DNA of 64,000 bases from Castellaniella sp. MT123 (GCF_039614765.1 NZ_CP154879.1:2480001-2544000); one strand, 5' to 3'; numbered from the stretch's first letter, positions 40,096-50,081 are shown. Made by a program: numbers and translations. Notes: a model not told the origin generated them from the sequence alone.

Positions 40096-41145
40096 GGTGT
40101 CGGAGGCGTGCTCGCCCGAGTGCAGATGAAGCCCTTCTTGCACCCACGCGGCAAGCCTGGAATTGCTGGTCAGTTCTTCGAGCGTCTGCGCGACGACGGA
40201 GCGACCGACCAGCGTGCCGACCTCATTCGTCAGCGCATCAAGTTCGATGGATGGCGCAACAACTTTCTCGACAAGGGGCTTTGGCTGGGCATTCTTCTGG
40301 CTATGGAGCTGTGTTTTCTGCTCGTCGGTCAGAGTCGCGGCCACCGCCCGCCGCGCATCCATTGCCTCAACGGCACGCCTGAAATTTCGCTTGTCGTAGT
40401 TGTTGTAGGTCTGGCTGTTTGCGGTGGTCAACAGCTCCTTGATGAGCTTCGCCTTGTCCTTGCAGACATCGTCCAGCTTCGACTCTGCTCTTGTCTTGTC
40501 GGCCTGAGCAGTCCGCAACTTGATGTCGGTCGTGGCAAGCTCCTTCTTGAGCTGCTCGACCTGTGCCTGCTTCTCGATGCTGTCTTCGCCGAGAAAGTAG
40601 ATCGGTGCAATGCCGCCGCCCGTTTGCGACAGGGTTGCATTGATGAAATCCCGGTTGAATACGCGCACTTGGGGCAGTTGCGCCGAACCGAAAGCGGAAC
40701 CTGCCACCTTCGTCGTTCCGTCGATCTCCAGTGCCGCCTCACCCTCTAGGAGCGCGGTTTTCTTCTCGACGAGCGAAAGCAGCCATGACAGCGTTGTCTT
40801 CCCGCTGCCGTTCCATCCATAGATGACATTGAACTGCGCGAATGGGTGCAGTTCTGTTGGCCATGCAAAGTCGCGGAACACTCGGAGCCGTAGCTTGGCG
40901 ATGCGAGTCAACTTCATGCCGACTCTCCTTGTTCTGCGATGGGCTCCACAGCCGGAACCGGTACGCCACGCGCGGCGTTCAGGGCTTCGATGTAGGCATC
41001 CCGGTCGAGTTGATAGAGCAAGCGACTGACGGGAATGTTGAGGGAAAGATATTCGCCGCCGGGCAGCAGAACCCGAAGTTCCGGGTTGGCGTCATCGTCC
41101 GTCACTAACTCCAGCCCTACGTTCGCGTCGATCAGTTGATTGAAC

Positions 41146-42521
41146 GGGAGTGTCAGATTTTTTGTGGGCGGGGCGATTTGACATTGGTTAATCCCTGGCC
41201 TCAGTGAACCGTTCACCGAACAGAATGGCGAACTGGTTCATCGCCGCCTTCCAAGTGTGAACGGATCGGGATGGCTTGGCCAGGATGTTTCTGAGCGCCA
41301 GCCACAGCAGCTTCACAGCCGCCTCATCGCTGGGGAACTGGCCCCGGTTCTTGATAATTTTACGCAGCTGCCGGTTCATGTTCTCGATGGCGTTGGTGGT
41401 GTAGATCACTCGCCGGATATCGGGCGGGAAGATGAAGAACGGCACCACATGCTCCCAAGCCCGTTCCCAGGCGGCCACAATGGTCGGGTAGCGGGTACCC
41501 CAGGGGCCATCGGCGAAGGCCTGCAGGGCCTCTCGGGCCTGCTGTTCGTTGGCGGCGGTATAGATGGGCTTGAGCGCGGCAGCGACCAATTTACGGTCCT
41601 TCCAGCCCGCGTAATCCAAGCTGTTGCGCATCAGGTGCACGATGCAGGTCTGCACCGTCGTCTTCGGGAAGACCGCGTTAATGGCCTCGGGCAGGCCCTT
41701 TAAGCCATCCACCACGGCGATCAGGATGTCCTGGCAGCCTCGGTTTTTCAGTTCATTGAAGACCTTGAGCCAGAATTTTGAGCCCTCGGTTTGTTCGATC
41801 CACAGCCCCAGCACGTCGCGTTCCCCGTTGGCGTCGATGCCCAGGGCCAGGTAGACGGCCTTGTTGACCACCAAACCATCAGTGCGGATCTTCACCCGCA
41901 GTGCGTCAAATAAGACGACCGGGTACATGCGCTCCAAGGGGCGGTTCTGCCAGGCGACGGTCTCGGCCATCACCTCGTTGGTCACCTCGCTGATGAGCTC
42001 GGGCGAAACGTTCGTGCCATAGGTCTCGGCGAGAAAAGCCTGGATCTCGCGCACGCTCATGCCACGGGCATACAGGGCAATGATGCGCTCATCGAACCCG
42101 GCGAAATGGCGTTCATGCTTGGGGATGAGCACCGGCTCGAAGCTGCCGTCGCGGTCTCGGGGCAGCTGTACCTGCACCGAACCGTGCTTGGTCAGCAGCG
42201 TCTTGGTGCTCACGCCGTTGCGCTCATCGGTCTGCGCGGCGGGCTTGTCCTCACCGGGGCGGTAGCCCAGGTGCACGTTCATCTCCGCACCCATGGCCCG
42301 CTCGATGACCGCGCGGCCGAAGGCATCGATCAGGTCCTCGACCTCCATGGCTGACATCGGGCCTTCGACCAGGCCGTCCAGTAGGTGCTCAGGCAGCTTG
42401 GGCAGCCGCGCCTCGCGGGCGGCCGCCTGCGCCGCGATGGATGGTTTCTTGTGTTTCACGGGCATATCCATGATCGTTTTCTCTCATGTTATGCCTCGCC
42501 CACAAAATTCCGGACACTCTC
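41146..42521 (-). mobile_element. IS256-family insertion sequence, subtype B copy 2
   Basis: 1376 bp, flanked by the 8-bp duplication GATTGAAC at 41138-41145 and 42522-42529. It matches 15463-16838 in all stretches compared. It is inserted in the Abi_C-like gene, in the operon orientation, only 1.05 kb of unique DNA from the subtype A copy at 38720-40095. Confidence 0.95.
41188..42471 (-). CDS. IS256-family transposase (subtype B, second copy)
   Basis: A 427-residue protein identical to that at 15505-16788, with the complete DDE triad. Intact frame. Confidence 0.95.
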   Translation of the reverse strand: MDMPVKHKKPSIAAQAAAREARLPKLPEHLLDGLVEGPMSAMEVEDLIDAFGRAVIERAMGAEMNVHLGYRPGEDKPAAQTDERNGVSTKTLLTKHGSVQVQLPRDRDGSFEPVLIPKHERHFAGFDERIIALYARGMSVREIQAFLAETYGTNVSPELISEVTNEVMAETVAWQNRPLERMYPVVLFDALRVKIRTDGLVVNKAVYLALGIDANGERDVLGLWIEQTEGSKFWLKVFNELKNRGCQDILIAVVDGLKGLPEAINAVFPKTTVQTCIVHLMRNSLDYAGWKDRKLVAAALKPIYTAANEQQAREALQAFADGPWGTRYPTIVAAWERAWEHVVPFFIFPPDIRRVIYTTNAIENMNRQLRKIIKNRGQFPSDEAAVKLLWLALRNILAKPSRSVHTWKAAMNQFAILFGERFTEARD

Positions 42522-43043
42522 GATTGAACGCCTCGAATCGTTCCCATGGCTCACGCGAATTGACTGGATCGCGCTGCGCCTCAAGATAGGCTTGGTGCAG
42601 AAACATCACCAGCGCGTCTGCCGACAAGACCGCCGAGCGCCGATGATGGACAGACAGCTTGGCGAGGAATCCGTCCCGACCGTGGCTGACTGGCCCGGAT
42701 TCGTTCCGCAGATCGCCTAGGGCTGTCGTCAGCTTATGGTGCTGCGATACCAGCCTCAGGAACTTGTTGTTCTGGTTCTCGCCAAGTTTCAGCACCCGCA
42801 CTGCCGCGCCGACCCATTCGCCGAAGTCTGGGGCCGCAGCTTTGGGCTTGACGGGTTGGGTGGGTGAATCCAGTTCGTCCACAACGATGCGGCAGAACAC
42901 TTCGACAATGGACTTCGCGCAGTCGATGCACGCGTCGTTGTTCTGCTCCAAGGTACGCTCCAATGCCTCAAAAGTCTGCTGCAACATCGGCGCGTCGCGC
43001 CAATGCCCGCAGGCTTCGCGGATACCGGGGCACCAATCCAGAC

Positions 43044-44603
43044 TCATTGGTTCACCCGCAGTTGGCCGGAGATGAGGCGCGGCAGCAATGTGTCACGCAA
43101 CGCGGAGATCGTGCGAGATTCACGCTCGTTATGTGCAATGCTCTTGAGCATTGGAAAGACATGCTGAGAGAACTTGGCGATGGTTTTCTCGTCAGCAACG
43201 GCAATATTCGTTGACACGACGATTTCAGGTCGAACAGCAGGATAAGCACCGCCATCTGCCAGATTTGCCAGTCTGTCAATGTTGTCCGGTGCCGTTGCTG
43301 CTATGTAGACGAGAGCGGCGTATTCCTCACGTTTCGGACGAAGCACTGCAAAGCCGGTGCTGCCAGTCAATCCTTCCTCGTCGATGAAAGCGTATGAACC
43401 GTTACCCGGACGAACCGTGCCGACAATCGTGTCGTTCGGGCGCAGCACGCGCTGTGCGCGGCTTGGTGCGTCTTCCGCCACATATGGCGTGATGCTTTCG
43501 ATGCGTCCCCACTTCGTGCTCGACAAATCGACGTAGAAGATTTCATCGGGACGTGTTTGCTTTGTCCACGTTTCGGGATTCAGTGCAGCGAAATCCGCAA
43601 GCGTCCCAGCCCGCCACCCCTTCGGAATCAAGCCCAACTCCGATTCCTGCATGTCCTCTTGCGGCACGCCGTCGAAATCCACGAACCATGATCTGAACAG
43701 AGCACGAGCCATCGCTTCCAGCGTCTGGTTCATGCGCCGGTTGAGTTCGATCTTGTCGTCCAGCGCCCCGAGGATGCGAGCGATGGCGCGTTGTTCTTCG
43801 ATAGGCGGAACTGGCACTTCAACTTTACGAAGCTCGGCCTGTCGTATTCCAACGACGGTCGTTCCAGATGACCGAGCAATCAGGCTGTCACGCACTTCTG
43901 GAGTTGAGAGCGCGTAATAAAGAAATCTGCCACTCAAAACATTGGCCCGTGGTCTGATGGCAAATAGTCTTTGTCCAAGAACCCAATCAACATCGTGATC
44001 GAGATATGCCAATTCTCCCAGCGGGGCTTCCGAAGTCATTACTACATCATCAGCGCGTAGTGGGTTTTTCATCCACTTCTTGTAAATATCCGCGTTAACG
44101 AATCTGGCCTCATCCGCGTTCAGGTCAATGCGTCCATCCTTGACGACTTTTGCCGAGATAACACGATGCCCTTCGCTCGTAAAATCTCCACCAAGCTTGA
44201 GAGGGGTCACGCCGCGCCTATCTAAGATGTCATCAACTACATCCTGAAGTGCCCGCCACTCTTGCCCCGAGTTCTGCAGCGGCTCCTGCACAACAACCTT
44301 GTCACGCTCAATCACTTTACGGAACGATTCGCTGGTTGCAGCCCAATCCACCACATCCACTTTCCATGGCAGGTTTGATTCTGAGAAGTCATCGGCCAGC
44401 GCCGCGCTGACAGAGAGCGGCAAAGACTTGTCGGTGATGATGGCCAAGTCCAGATCAGAATGCGGTTTCGCAGTCCACTTGGCGCGCGAACCGAAGGCCC
44501 ATACGGCGTATTGGGGCACATGCAGGCGCAGGATGTGCCGCACGATCTGCCAATGGTCGGGCCGGATGTCGATTGCAGAAGTGGACATTTTTTGACCTGT
44601 CAC
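43044..44603 (-). CDS. hsdS: MntA-type nucleotidyltransferase fused to type I specificity subunit HsdS
   Basis: A 519-residue fusion. Residues 10-110 are a minimal nucleotidyltransferase: G38-S39, ten residues, then D50-x-D52 (AFGSRAKWTAKPHSDLDL), with a third carboxylate Asp83 (WKVDVVDW). This is exactly the GSx10DxD motif of MntA antitoxins. From about 113 on it is HsdS: a first target-recognition domain, the conserved helix IEEQRAIARILGALDDKIELNRRMNQTLE, a second recognition domain from GLIPKGWRAG, and a closing helix (SALRDTLLPRLISGQL). The GTG start overlaps the hepT-like stop; an ATG 5 codons in is possible. The next gene overlaps by 4 bases. HsdS normally dictates the methylation and cleavage site. 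Confidence 0.9.
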   Translation of the reverse strand: MTGQKMSTSAIDIRPDHWQIVRHILRLHVPQYAVWAFGSRAKWTAKPHSDLDLAIITDKSLPLSVSAALADDFSESNLPWKVDVVDWAATSESFRKVIERDKVVVQEPLQNSGQEWRALQDVVDDILDRRGVTPLKLGGDFTSEGHRVISAKVVKDGRIDLNADEARFVNADIYKKWMKNPLRADDVVMTSEAPLGELAYLDHDVDWVLGQRLFAIRPRANVLSGRFLYYALSTPEVRDSLIARSSGTTVVGIRQAELRKVEVPVPPIEEQRAIARILGALDDKIELNRRMNQTLEAMARALFRSWFVDFDGVPQEDMQESELGLIPKGWRAGTLADFAALNPETWTKQTRPDEIFYVDLSSTKWGRIESITPYVAEDAPSRAQRVLRPNDTIVGTVRPGNGSYAFIDEEGLTGSTGFAVLRPKREEYAALVYIAATAPDNIDRLANLADGGAYPAVRPEIVVSTNIAVADEKTIAKFSQHVFPMLKSIAHNERESRTISALRDTLLPRLISGQLRVNQ

Positions 44604-45013
44604 GCCTGCGCGGCCTGTAGCTTTTGGTGCAGGTAGGTCGCTTCTCCCTGAAAGCCGGGAATGCAGGCCACAACTTCCAGCGCGATGTCCTCATCATAGG
44701 TGTGGCTGGTTTTGGCGCGCATGTCGCGGTAGTTGCGCCATTCCGGCCATCCGCCCAGGAGCAAGCCACGTTCATTGCCCATGCGAATCAAGTCCTGAAA
44801 GCTCATGTCGTCGAACTCCGCAGGGTTCGCCGATGTAGCTTCCAAGTGGCGCTTCAGCATCTTGTGACTGATTTCGTAGGTGAACTCGAAGCGTTGAATC
44901 AGGCCGTCCCGAATCTGGGTGTCGCTGATGTCCTGCTGATAGCGCGTCCAACCTTCATTCAATCGCTCGATAGCTCGTTCCAATGGAGAAAGGTCTAGTT
45001 TTTCGTCTGCCAT
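44600..45013 (-). CDS. HepT/HI0074-like HEPN protein (putative RNase toxin)
   Basis: A 137-residue helical protein of the HI0074 (nucleotidyltransferase substrate-binding) family: LNEGWTRYQQDISDTQIRDG, LIQRFEFTYEISHKMLKRHLE and GWPEWRNYRDMRAKTSHTYDE. R99-x4-H104-x-Y106 (RAKTSHTY) is the RX4HXY signature of HepT toxins, in which Arg and His cut RNA and the Tyr is the residue AMPylated by the partner MntA. The start at 45013 has GGAG 7 bases upstream; hsdM ends 13 bases before it. Its stop overlaps the MntA-HsdS start. HEPN RNase activity is inferred from the motif. Confidence 0.85.
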   Translation of the reverse strand: MADEKLDLSPLERAIERLNEGWTRYQQDISDTQIRDGLIQRFEFTYEISHKMLKRHLEATSANPAEFDDMSFQDLIRMGNERGLLLGGWPEWRNYRDMRAKTSHTYDEDIALEVVACIPGFQGEATYLHQKLQAAQA

Positions 45014-45026
45014 TACTGTGCTCCAG

Positions 45027-46589
<1,563 letters not shown>

Positions 46590-46649
46590 TGTTTCCTGTC
46601 CTATGTGCGTGCTGGGCCGCTCAGTACGACCAGAAGTTTTTTGCCATCG

Positions 46650-46946
46650 CTATTCATGAGCAAGCACCGCTAACAGGCTGGCGATGGCGGAGCGTGCCTG
46701 CTCCTTATCTGGGCTGGCCAACGTGGTGCGCACCCTCTGCGCCAAGTCGTCAGCCGATGGCGCCGATATCCCGTTGCCGATATGCGCCTCCCGCATACAG
46801 GCATTGATCACCTTGGCGGGCGGGTCGTATTCCCCCCGCTCATACCGGCTCAACTGGGACTGCGAAACGCCCAGAACAGTGGCGAACTCCGCCTGGGTTC
46901 GCCCATTGCGGGCGGCCCGAATGAGATCAGCGACGCTGTTGACCAT
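46650..46946 (-). CDS. XRE-family regulator of the defence operon
   Basis: A 98-residue protein with an N-terminal lambda-repressor-like helix-turn-helix: SVADLIRAARNGRTQAEFAT, then VLGVSQSQLSRYERGEYDPP. The short C-terminal helical tail may dimerise. It is upstream of hsdM on the same strand, 60 bases away, and its own promoter region contains two AT-rich palindromes. It probably autoregulates and delays restriction expression in a new host, as small regulators of restriction loci often do; that role is inferred from position. Confidence 0.85.
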   Translation of the reverse strand: MVNSVADLIRAARNGRTQAEFATVLGVSQSQLSRYERGEYDPPAKVINACMREAHIGNGISAPSADDLAQRVRTTLASPDKEQARSAIASLLAVLAHE

Positions 46947-46967
46947 AGGGTATCTTAGTGGCGTAAA

Positions 46968-47013
46968 TATGCTTATAAAGCATAATACATAAGTTTAATG
47001 CTTACAGAGCATT
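46968..47013. promoter_or_regulatory. paired palindromes upstream of xre-hsdM operon
   Basis: TATGCTTATAAAGCATA (46968-46984) is a perfect 7-3-7 palindrome. AATGCTTACAGAGCATT (46997-47013) is a 6-5-6 palindrome sharing the ATGCTT/AGCAT half-sites, 29 bases centre to centre. Both lie just upstream of the XRE start (46946) in AT-rich promoter-like DNA. They are candidate operators for the XRE protein. Confidence 0.6.
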
Positions 47014-47080
47014 TTTCATCGAGGGCATCCGAGCCAATAGCTCACTCTCCAGCCGCAAGGCTGGCGCCAAGAGAATCAAT

Positions 47081-47944
47081 TCATCGACCCAGGTACACCG
47101 TCGTGATTTGCAGTCGCTCATGTCCCAATTCGCGGCTGATCGTCTGTCGCGCAACTTGGTCCTGGCTGTGTTGCGCGGGTGTCAGTTGTTGTGTCGAAGG
47201 ACCGCCTGCCGCCGGAGCCTTCCAGCCTGTCAGCACCTGATAGCGCGCTTGGGCATAGCCATGCCGCAGTCCGTGCATGTTGCTCAGGCCCGCTGCCTTG
47301 CATTGCCCGTCGTAAACGTGCCGCTGCTGGATGTAGGTCTTGTCCGCGGGGATCAGCGAGCCCAGCCCTGCTAACCGGTGCGCTTCGTCCAGCACCGCCC
47401 GCTGCTCCGGCGTCGTGATCGGTACCGTCCGGTCGCGCCCGCCCTTGGCCCATGACCCCTTGATGGCGATGTGGTCGCCACGGTCGGCATGGCGGGGCTG
47501 GAACTTGATGGATTCCTCCCGCCGCAAGCCGAAGGCGGCTTGCAGGCGCAGGCTCATGCGAACGTGTGGATCGGTGATTCTGTTCAGCCCGTCGCCCAGT
47601 TCCTTGGCCTTGCTCTCGTTGGTCACATAGCGGCGGTCTGGGATGCCCAGCTTGGTGTTGTCCGCTGGCAGGATGCCTGCCTTGCCGACCTTCTCTGCCC
47701 ACCAGCGCAGGTGGGCCATGCGGTTCTTGAGCGTGCCAGCCGACAGGCCTTCGGCCTGCCAGCGCTGCAACAGAGTTTCGACATGCTTGCCCTTGAGCGA
47801 GGTGGCCCGCATCTGGCGGAATCCGGCCTCGCGCAGTTGGCGAGCGGCCAGGCTCAGGGACCGTTGCCGGTCGGCCTGGGTGGCGTGGCTGCCGTCGCGG
47901 TTGCGCAGGCAGAGCTGGCGCAGGGTATAGGTCAGGTCGTCCAT
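47081..47944 (-). CDS. ICE-type integrase (Integrase_1/phage_int_SAM_2 family)
   Basis: A 287-residue tyrosine recombinase distinct from the one at 31642. The N-terminal SAM-like domain starts DDLTYTLRQLCLRNRDGSHA. The catalytic core has AAFGLRREESIKFQPRHAD (Arg), MHGLRHGYAQARYQVLTG (His-x-x-Arg), and ELGHERLQITTVYLGR (His and final Tyr). It ends YLGR, as is characteristic of integrases annotated as domain-containing proteins in PAGI/SPI-7-like ICEs. The start at 47944 is the first Met with family similarity; longer starts upstream lack it. It may be the relic of a second, older element. Confidence 0.85.
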   Translation of the reverse strand: MDDLTYTLRQLCLRNRDGSHATQADRQRSLSLAARQLREAGFRQMRATSLKGKHVETLLQRWQAEGLSAGTLKNRMAHLRWWAEKVGKAGILPADNTKLGIPDRRYVTNESKAKELGDGLNRITDPHVRMSLRLQAAFGLRREESIKFQPRHADRGDHIAIKGSWAKGGRDRTVPITTPEQRAVLDEAHRLAGLGSLIPADKTYIQQRHVYDGQCKAAGLSNMHGLRHGYAQARYQVLTGWKAPAAGGPSTQQLTPAQHSQDQVARQTISRELGHERLQITTVYLGR

Positions 47945-48472
47945 CGCGGTGTTGTTCCATCGGTTGTCGGGGCTGAGAAGCAAACGGTCAGTGTTTTTGC
48001 CAACTCTCGCCAAGGCGAGATCCCCGAAGGGCAAGGGCCAGGCGCTCAGTTCACCTGTGGCCTCGAATGAGGCGTCCGCCTTGCTTCCTGTGGGAGGGCC
48101 GGGCGGAAGAGTTGCAAGGGACGACAACGCGATGTGCTGGGATAGGTGCCTCCTGTTGTGCAGTGGTGGAAAGAAGCCGGCAGGTCGGGCGACCCGCGAC
48201 GAGTGCCTGGAACGGCGGATGCGTGCGGCGACGATGGCGCGATGAACCACGCCGAGGATGAGAAAGGCTCTACCCATGGTAGGGCGGCACACAGAGCGAG
48301 CCGGGGTGTGCCTGGGATGGTTCCGCCCGGGGCGGCGCTTGCAGGAACCTGCGCCAGGGTTCCGGTGTTCATACCCACCGGCAGGTCGTTGCTGGGCCAG
48401 TGTGCCGGGGCATCGGCATGTGCGCAGCCATCAATGCGATGCTGCGCCAACCCGCATTGCTGCTGCAGTTCG

Positions 48473-48507
48473 GCGGGCCGTCACTGCGGCGGGCAGTGAC
48501 GGCCCGC
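48473..48507. terminator. strong hairpin downstream of ICE replication gene
   Basis: GCGGGCCGTCACTGC (48473-48487) pairs perfectly with GCAGTGACGGCCCGC (48493-48507) around a 5-base loop, 7 bases beyond the stop of the gene at 48515. There is no T run. It probably terminates or stabilises that transcript. The remaining 47945-48472 contains no recognisable gene. Confidence 0.65.
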
Positions 48508-48514
48508 ATCTGTT

Positions 48515-49684
48515 TCACGCCGAGCCCTGTGGCTCCAGCTTTGCAGCAGCGGGCGTGTTCACCGGGGCTGTTGGCAGCATTCCGCTGTCAGCCATGCTCC
48601 CGATGATTTGCCCGATGGGCAGCGATGGTGTCTTCAACATGCGCCTGATCTGATCCAGATGCCGCTGCGCCACCTCGCGCGACGCAGGCTTTGTGGCTTG
48701 GCTGCTGAACGATGGCGAAGGAGCGGGCGGCGAGCCATGCTGGCTGTTGCTGACGGCCTGCACGGGTGTCTGCTGCGGGGTGGATTTGCGCGCCGCCCAG
48801 AGCTTGAACACGCCTTCCACGGCCTTCTTGATCAACCCGTAGAGGTAGGCGATGGCGTTGTGCACGCCACCTGATTCGCAGCGCACGTCCCACTCGGCCA
48901 GTACCGCTAGGCGTTGCTCCAGAGGCAAGCCCCTGAGACGAACGGTGAGAATCTGCTGCTGATCCTGCGGCAGTTGCCGGAAGCGGATGGGCACATCCGA
49001 CCGCGATGCCTGGACTTCGGTTGGTGAGCGGTACGTACGTACTTCTTTTAATACTTCTTTTTCTACAGTACGTACTGCTGTCGCAGATGCCGGAACGGGT
49101 TTCGGAATGCCGCCGCTGGCTTCGGGCACGAGGGCATCGCGCGCAGTTGAGCCACCAGGACTGCCCGGGTCATGGTCGTCGTCACGGTGCTGTAGGCGCC
49201 TGATCCGCTCTTGCATCGTTGCAGGCAGCTTTTCCAACCTGTCCGGATGGCGCATGGCCTCATCGAGAATGGACTGAGCCAGTTGGCGAATCGTCGCACT
49301 GGCATGGCCGAGCGCCCGTTCCAGCAGGGGCAGGTAATCCTCGTCCTCCATGCAGGCGTCGTCGAACGCGAGGGGCTGATTCCGCACCGCGTAGCGGCTG
49401 GCCATCGAGAAGCCGGTCATCGGATTGCGGCGGTATTCGACCAGCGCAATCCACGTGGACAGCCGCAGGCACAGCACGGCCCTGGACACGGTTTCCAAGG
49501 CAGCCCTCTTGCTGCCCGGTGCGCTGGGAAGGTATCCCCGCGGCGCGTCGTAGCTGAGAACCACGGTGCCGTCGTTGCTGGCCAGCGAACGGAAAGTCAG
49601 CCAGGCGTTGCGCTCCAGCGGCGTCAGCCGCTCATCGAGCAACAGGGCTTTCGGAGTGATGATGTCTGAAGTTTGGTGTGACAT
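48515..49684 (-). CDS. STY4528-family pathogenicity-island replication protein
   Basis: A 389-residue protein resembling the STY4528 family of SPI-7/PAGI-type ICEs: ITPKALLLDERLTPLERNAW, then LTFRSLASNDGTVVLSYDAPRGYLPSAP, SRAVLCLRLSTWIALVEYRR, and the C-terminal LGGLPLEQRLAVLAEWDVRC-like region (RGLPLEQRLAVLAEWDVRCE). It is presumed to act in replication or maintenance of the element. The start at 49684 (MSHQTSD) has GGGAG 8 bases upstream. The other ICE core genes (parA, dnaB-like, conjugation) are absent, so this is a remnant. Confidence 0.75.
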   Translation of the reverse strand: MSHQTSDIITPKALLLDERLTPLERNAWLTFRSLASNDGTVVLSYDAPRGYLPSAPGSKRAALETVSRAVLCLRLSTWIALVEYRRNPMTGFSMASRYAVRNQPLAFDDACMEDEDYLPLLERALGHASATIRQLAQSILDEAMRHPDRLEKLPATMQERIRRLQHRDDDHDPGSPGGSTARDALVPEASGGIPKPVPASATAVRTVEKEVLKEVRTYRSPTEVQASRSDVPIRFRQLPQDQQQILTVRLRGLPLEQRLAVLAEWDVRCESGGVHNAIAYLYGLIKKAVEGVFKLWAARKSTPQQTPVQAVSNSQHGSPPAPSPSFSSQATKPASREVAQRHLDQIRRMLKTPSLPIGQIIGSMADSGMLPTAPVNTPAAAKLEPQGSA

Positions 49685-49732
49685 GGCGAGGCTCCCATCG
49701 GTATCGGCCAACTGGCCAAAGGAGCCGCCATC

Positions 49733-49852
49733 TCACTTCGGCATCACCGCTGCCGCAGCCATCAATCCGAACTGCGCGCCTCCCTTTTTTTCGGGCTGAA
49801 GCAGGGCGTAACATCCTTGGCGTTCCGGATCAGGAGGTGGGAAAATGAGCCC
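49733..49852 (-). pseudogene. possible C-terminal stub of an ICE gene
   Basis: The minus strand reads GCYALLQPEKKGGAQFGLMA then AAAVMPK-stop, ending 48 bases upstream of the STY4528-like start, which is where an upstream operon gene would end. The coding-like stretch fades out toward 49850 with no start. I cannot assign a family; it looks like the tail of a gene truncated at the right boundary of the element. Confidence 0.3.
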
Positions 49853-50002
49853 GTTGCAGCGCATTGGACGTTGGCGCACGTCGATGGCCGGTTTCGCTAC
49901 CACTGATCAGGTCGTCCGCTGACGCATCGCATCAGTAATGGGAGCGCGGGAAGTGTCCAGGGAGGGTCATCTACCGCTACCAAGGGACACGCTTGGTTTT
50001 TG

Positions 50003-50022
50003 GGTCCAAGAATAGATCCAAG
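50003..50022. repeat. arm-type-like repeats at right end of the element
   Basis: GGTCCAAG (50003-50010) and GATCCAAG (50015-50022) lie 60-80 bases inside the right attachment core. They echo the TGTCCAAG octamers beside the integrase at the left end. Confidence 0.4.
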
Positions 50023-50081
50023 CGCGTCGATGGGGTTCAAAAACTCCCTTGCAAATCAACAGCATGCGGCGAAAACGCCAC

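Larger units (their letters stand above)
37239..40917 (-). pseudogene. RloC/PrrC-like AAA ATPase gene split by IS256-family element
   Basis: Parts 40917-40096 and 38711-37239 join to a 764-residue frame once the IS and one GGTGTCGG are removed. Walker A is GWNGSGKT (34-41). A coiled-coil arm leads to the hinge SDTCRFCQQPL, a Cys-x-x-Cys zinc hook (275-278) that is recreated exactly at the insertion point. HLSDGERTAI (ABC signature, about 511) and IIVIDDPVSSLDD (Walker B, about 541) follow. Near the C terminus R666-x3-E670 (RRLIE) and H710 (NTYSH) resemble the anticodon-nuclease triad of PrrC/RloC. This fits the AAA_13 family. The nuclease assignment is inference. Confidence 0.85.
40914..43047 (-). 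pseudogene. Abi_C-like abortive-infection gene split by IS256-family element
   Basis: Parts 43047-42522 and 41137-40914 join to a 249-residue frame after removing the IS and one GATTGAAC. The region around residues 113-126, LRNESGPVSHGRDG, then SADALVMFLHQAYLE, matches the C-terminal domain of abortive-infection proteins (LRN...HGR, then a helix of A/L/F). The last 70 residues (NVGLELVTDDDANPELRVLL onward) are unassigned. It overlaps hsdS by 4 bases upstream and the RloC-like gene by 4 bases downstream, so it belongs to the operon. Toxic activity is inferred from family name only. Confidence 0.75.

Noticed and set aside
44600-45013. HI0074-like gene as an ordinary nucleotidyltransferase accessory without toxin function
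   Set aside because: The exact RX4HXY motif and overlap with a GSx10DxD partner favour a HepT-type toxin; the alternative is kept only as a caution.
49846-49923. 25-codon plus-strand frame with a good ribosome site near the right end of the element
   Set aside because: Too short and without any recognisable similarity; it overlaps a possible gene stub on the other strand.
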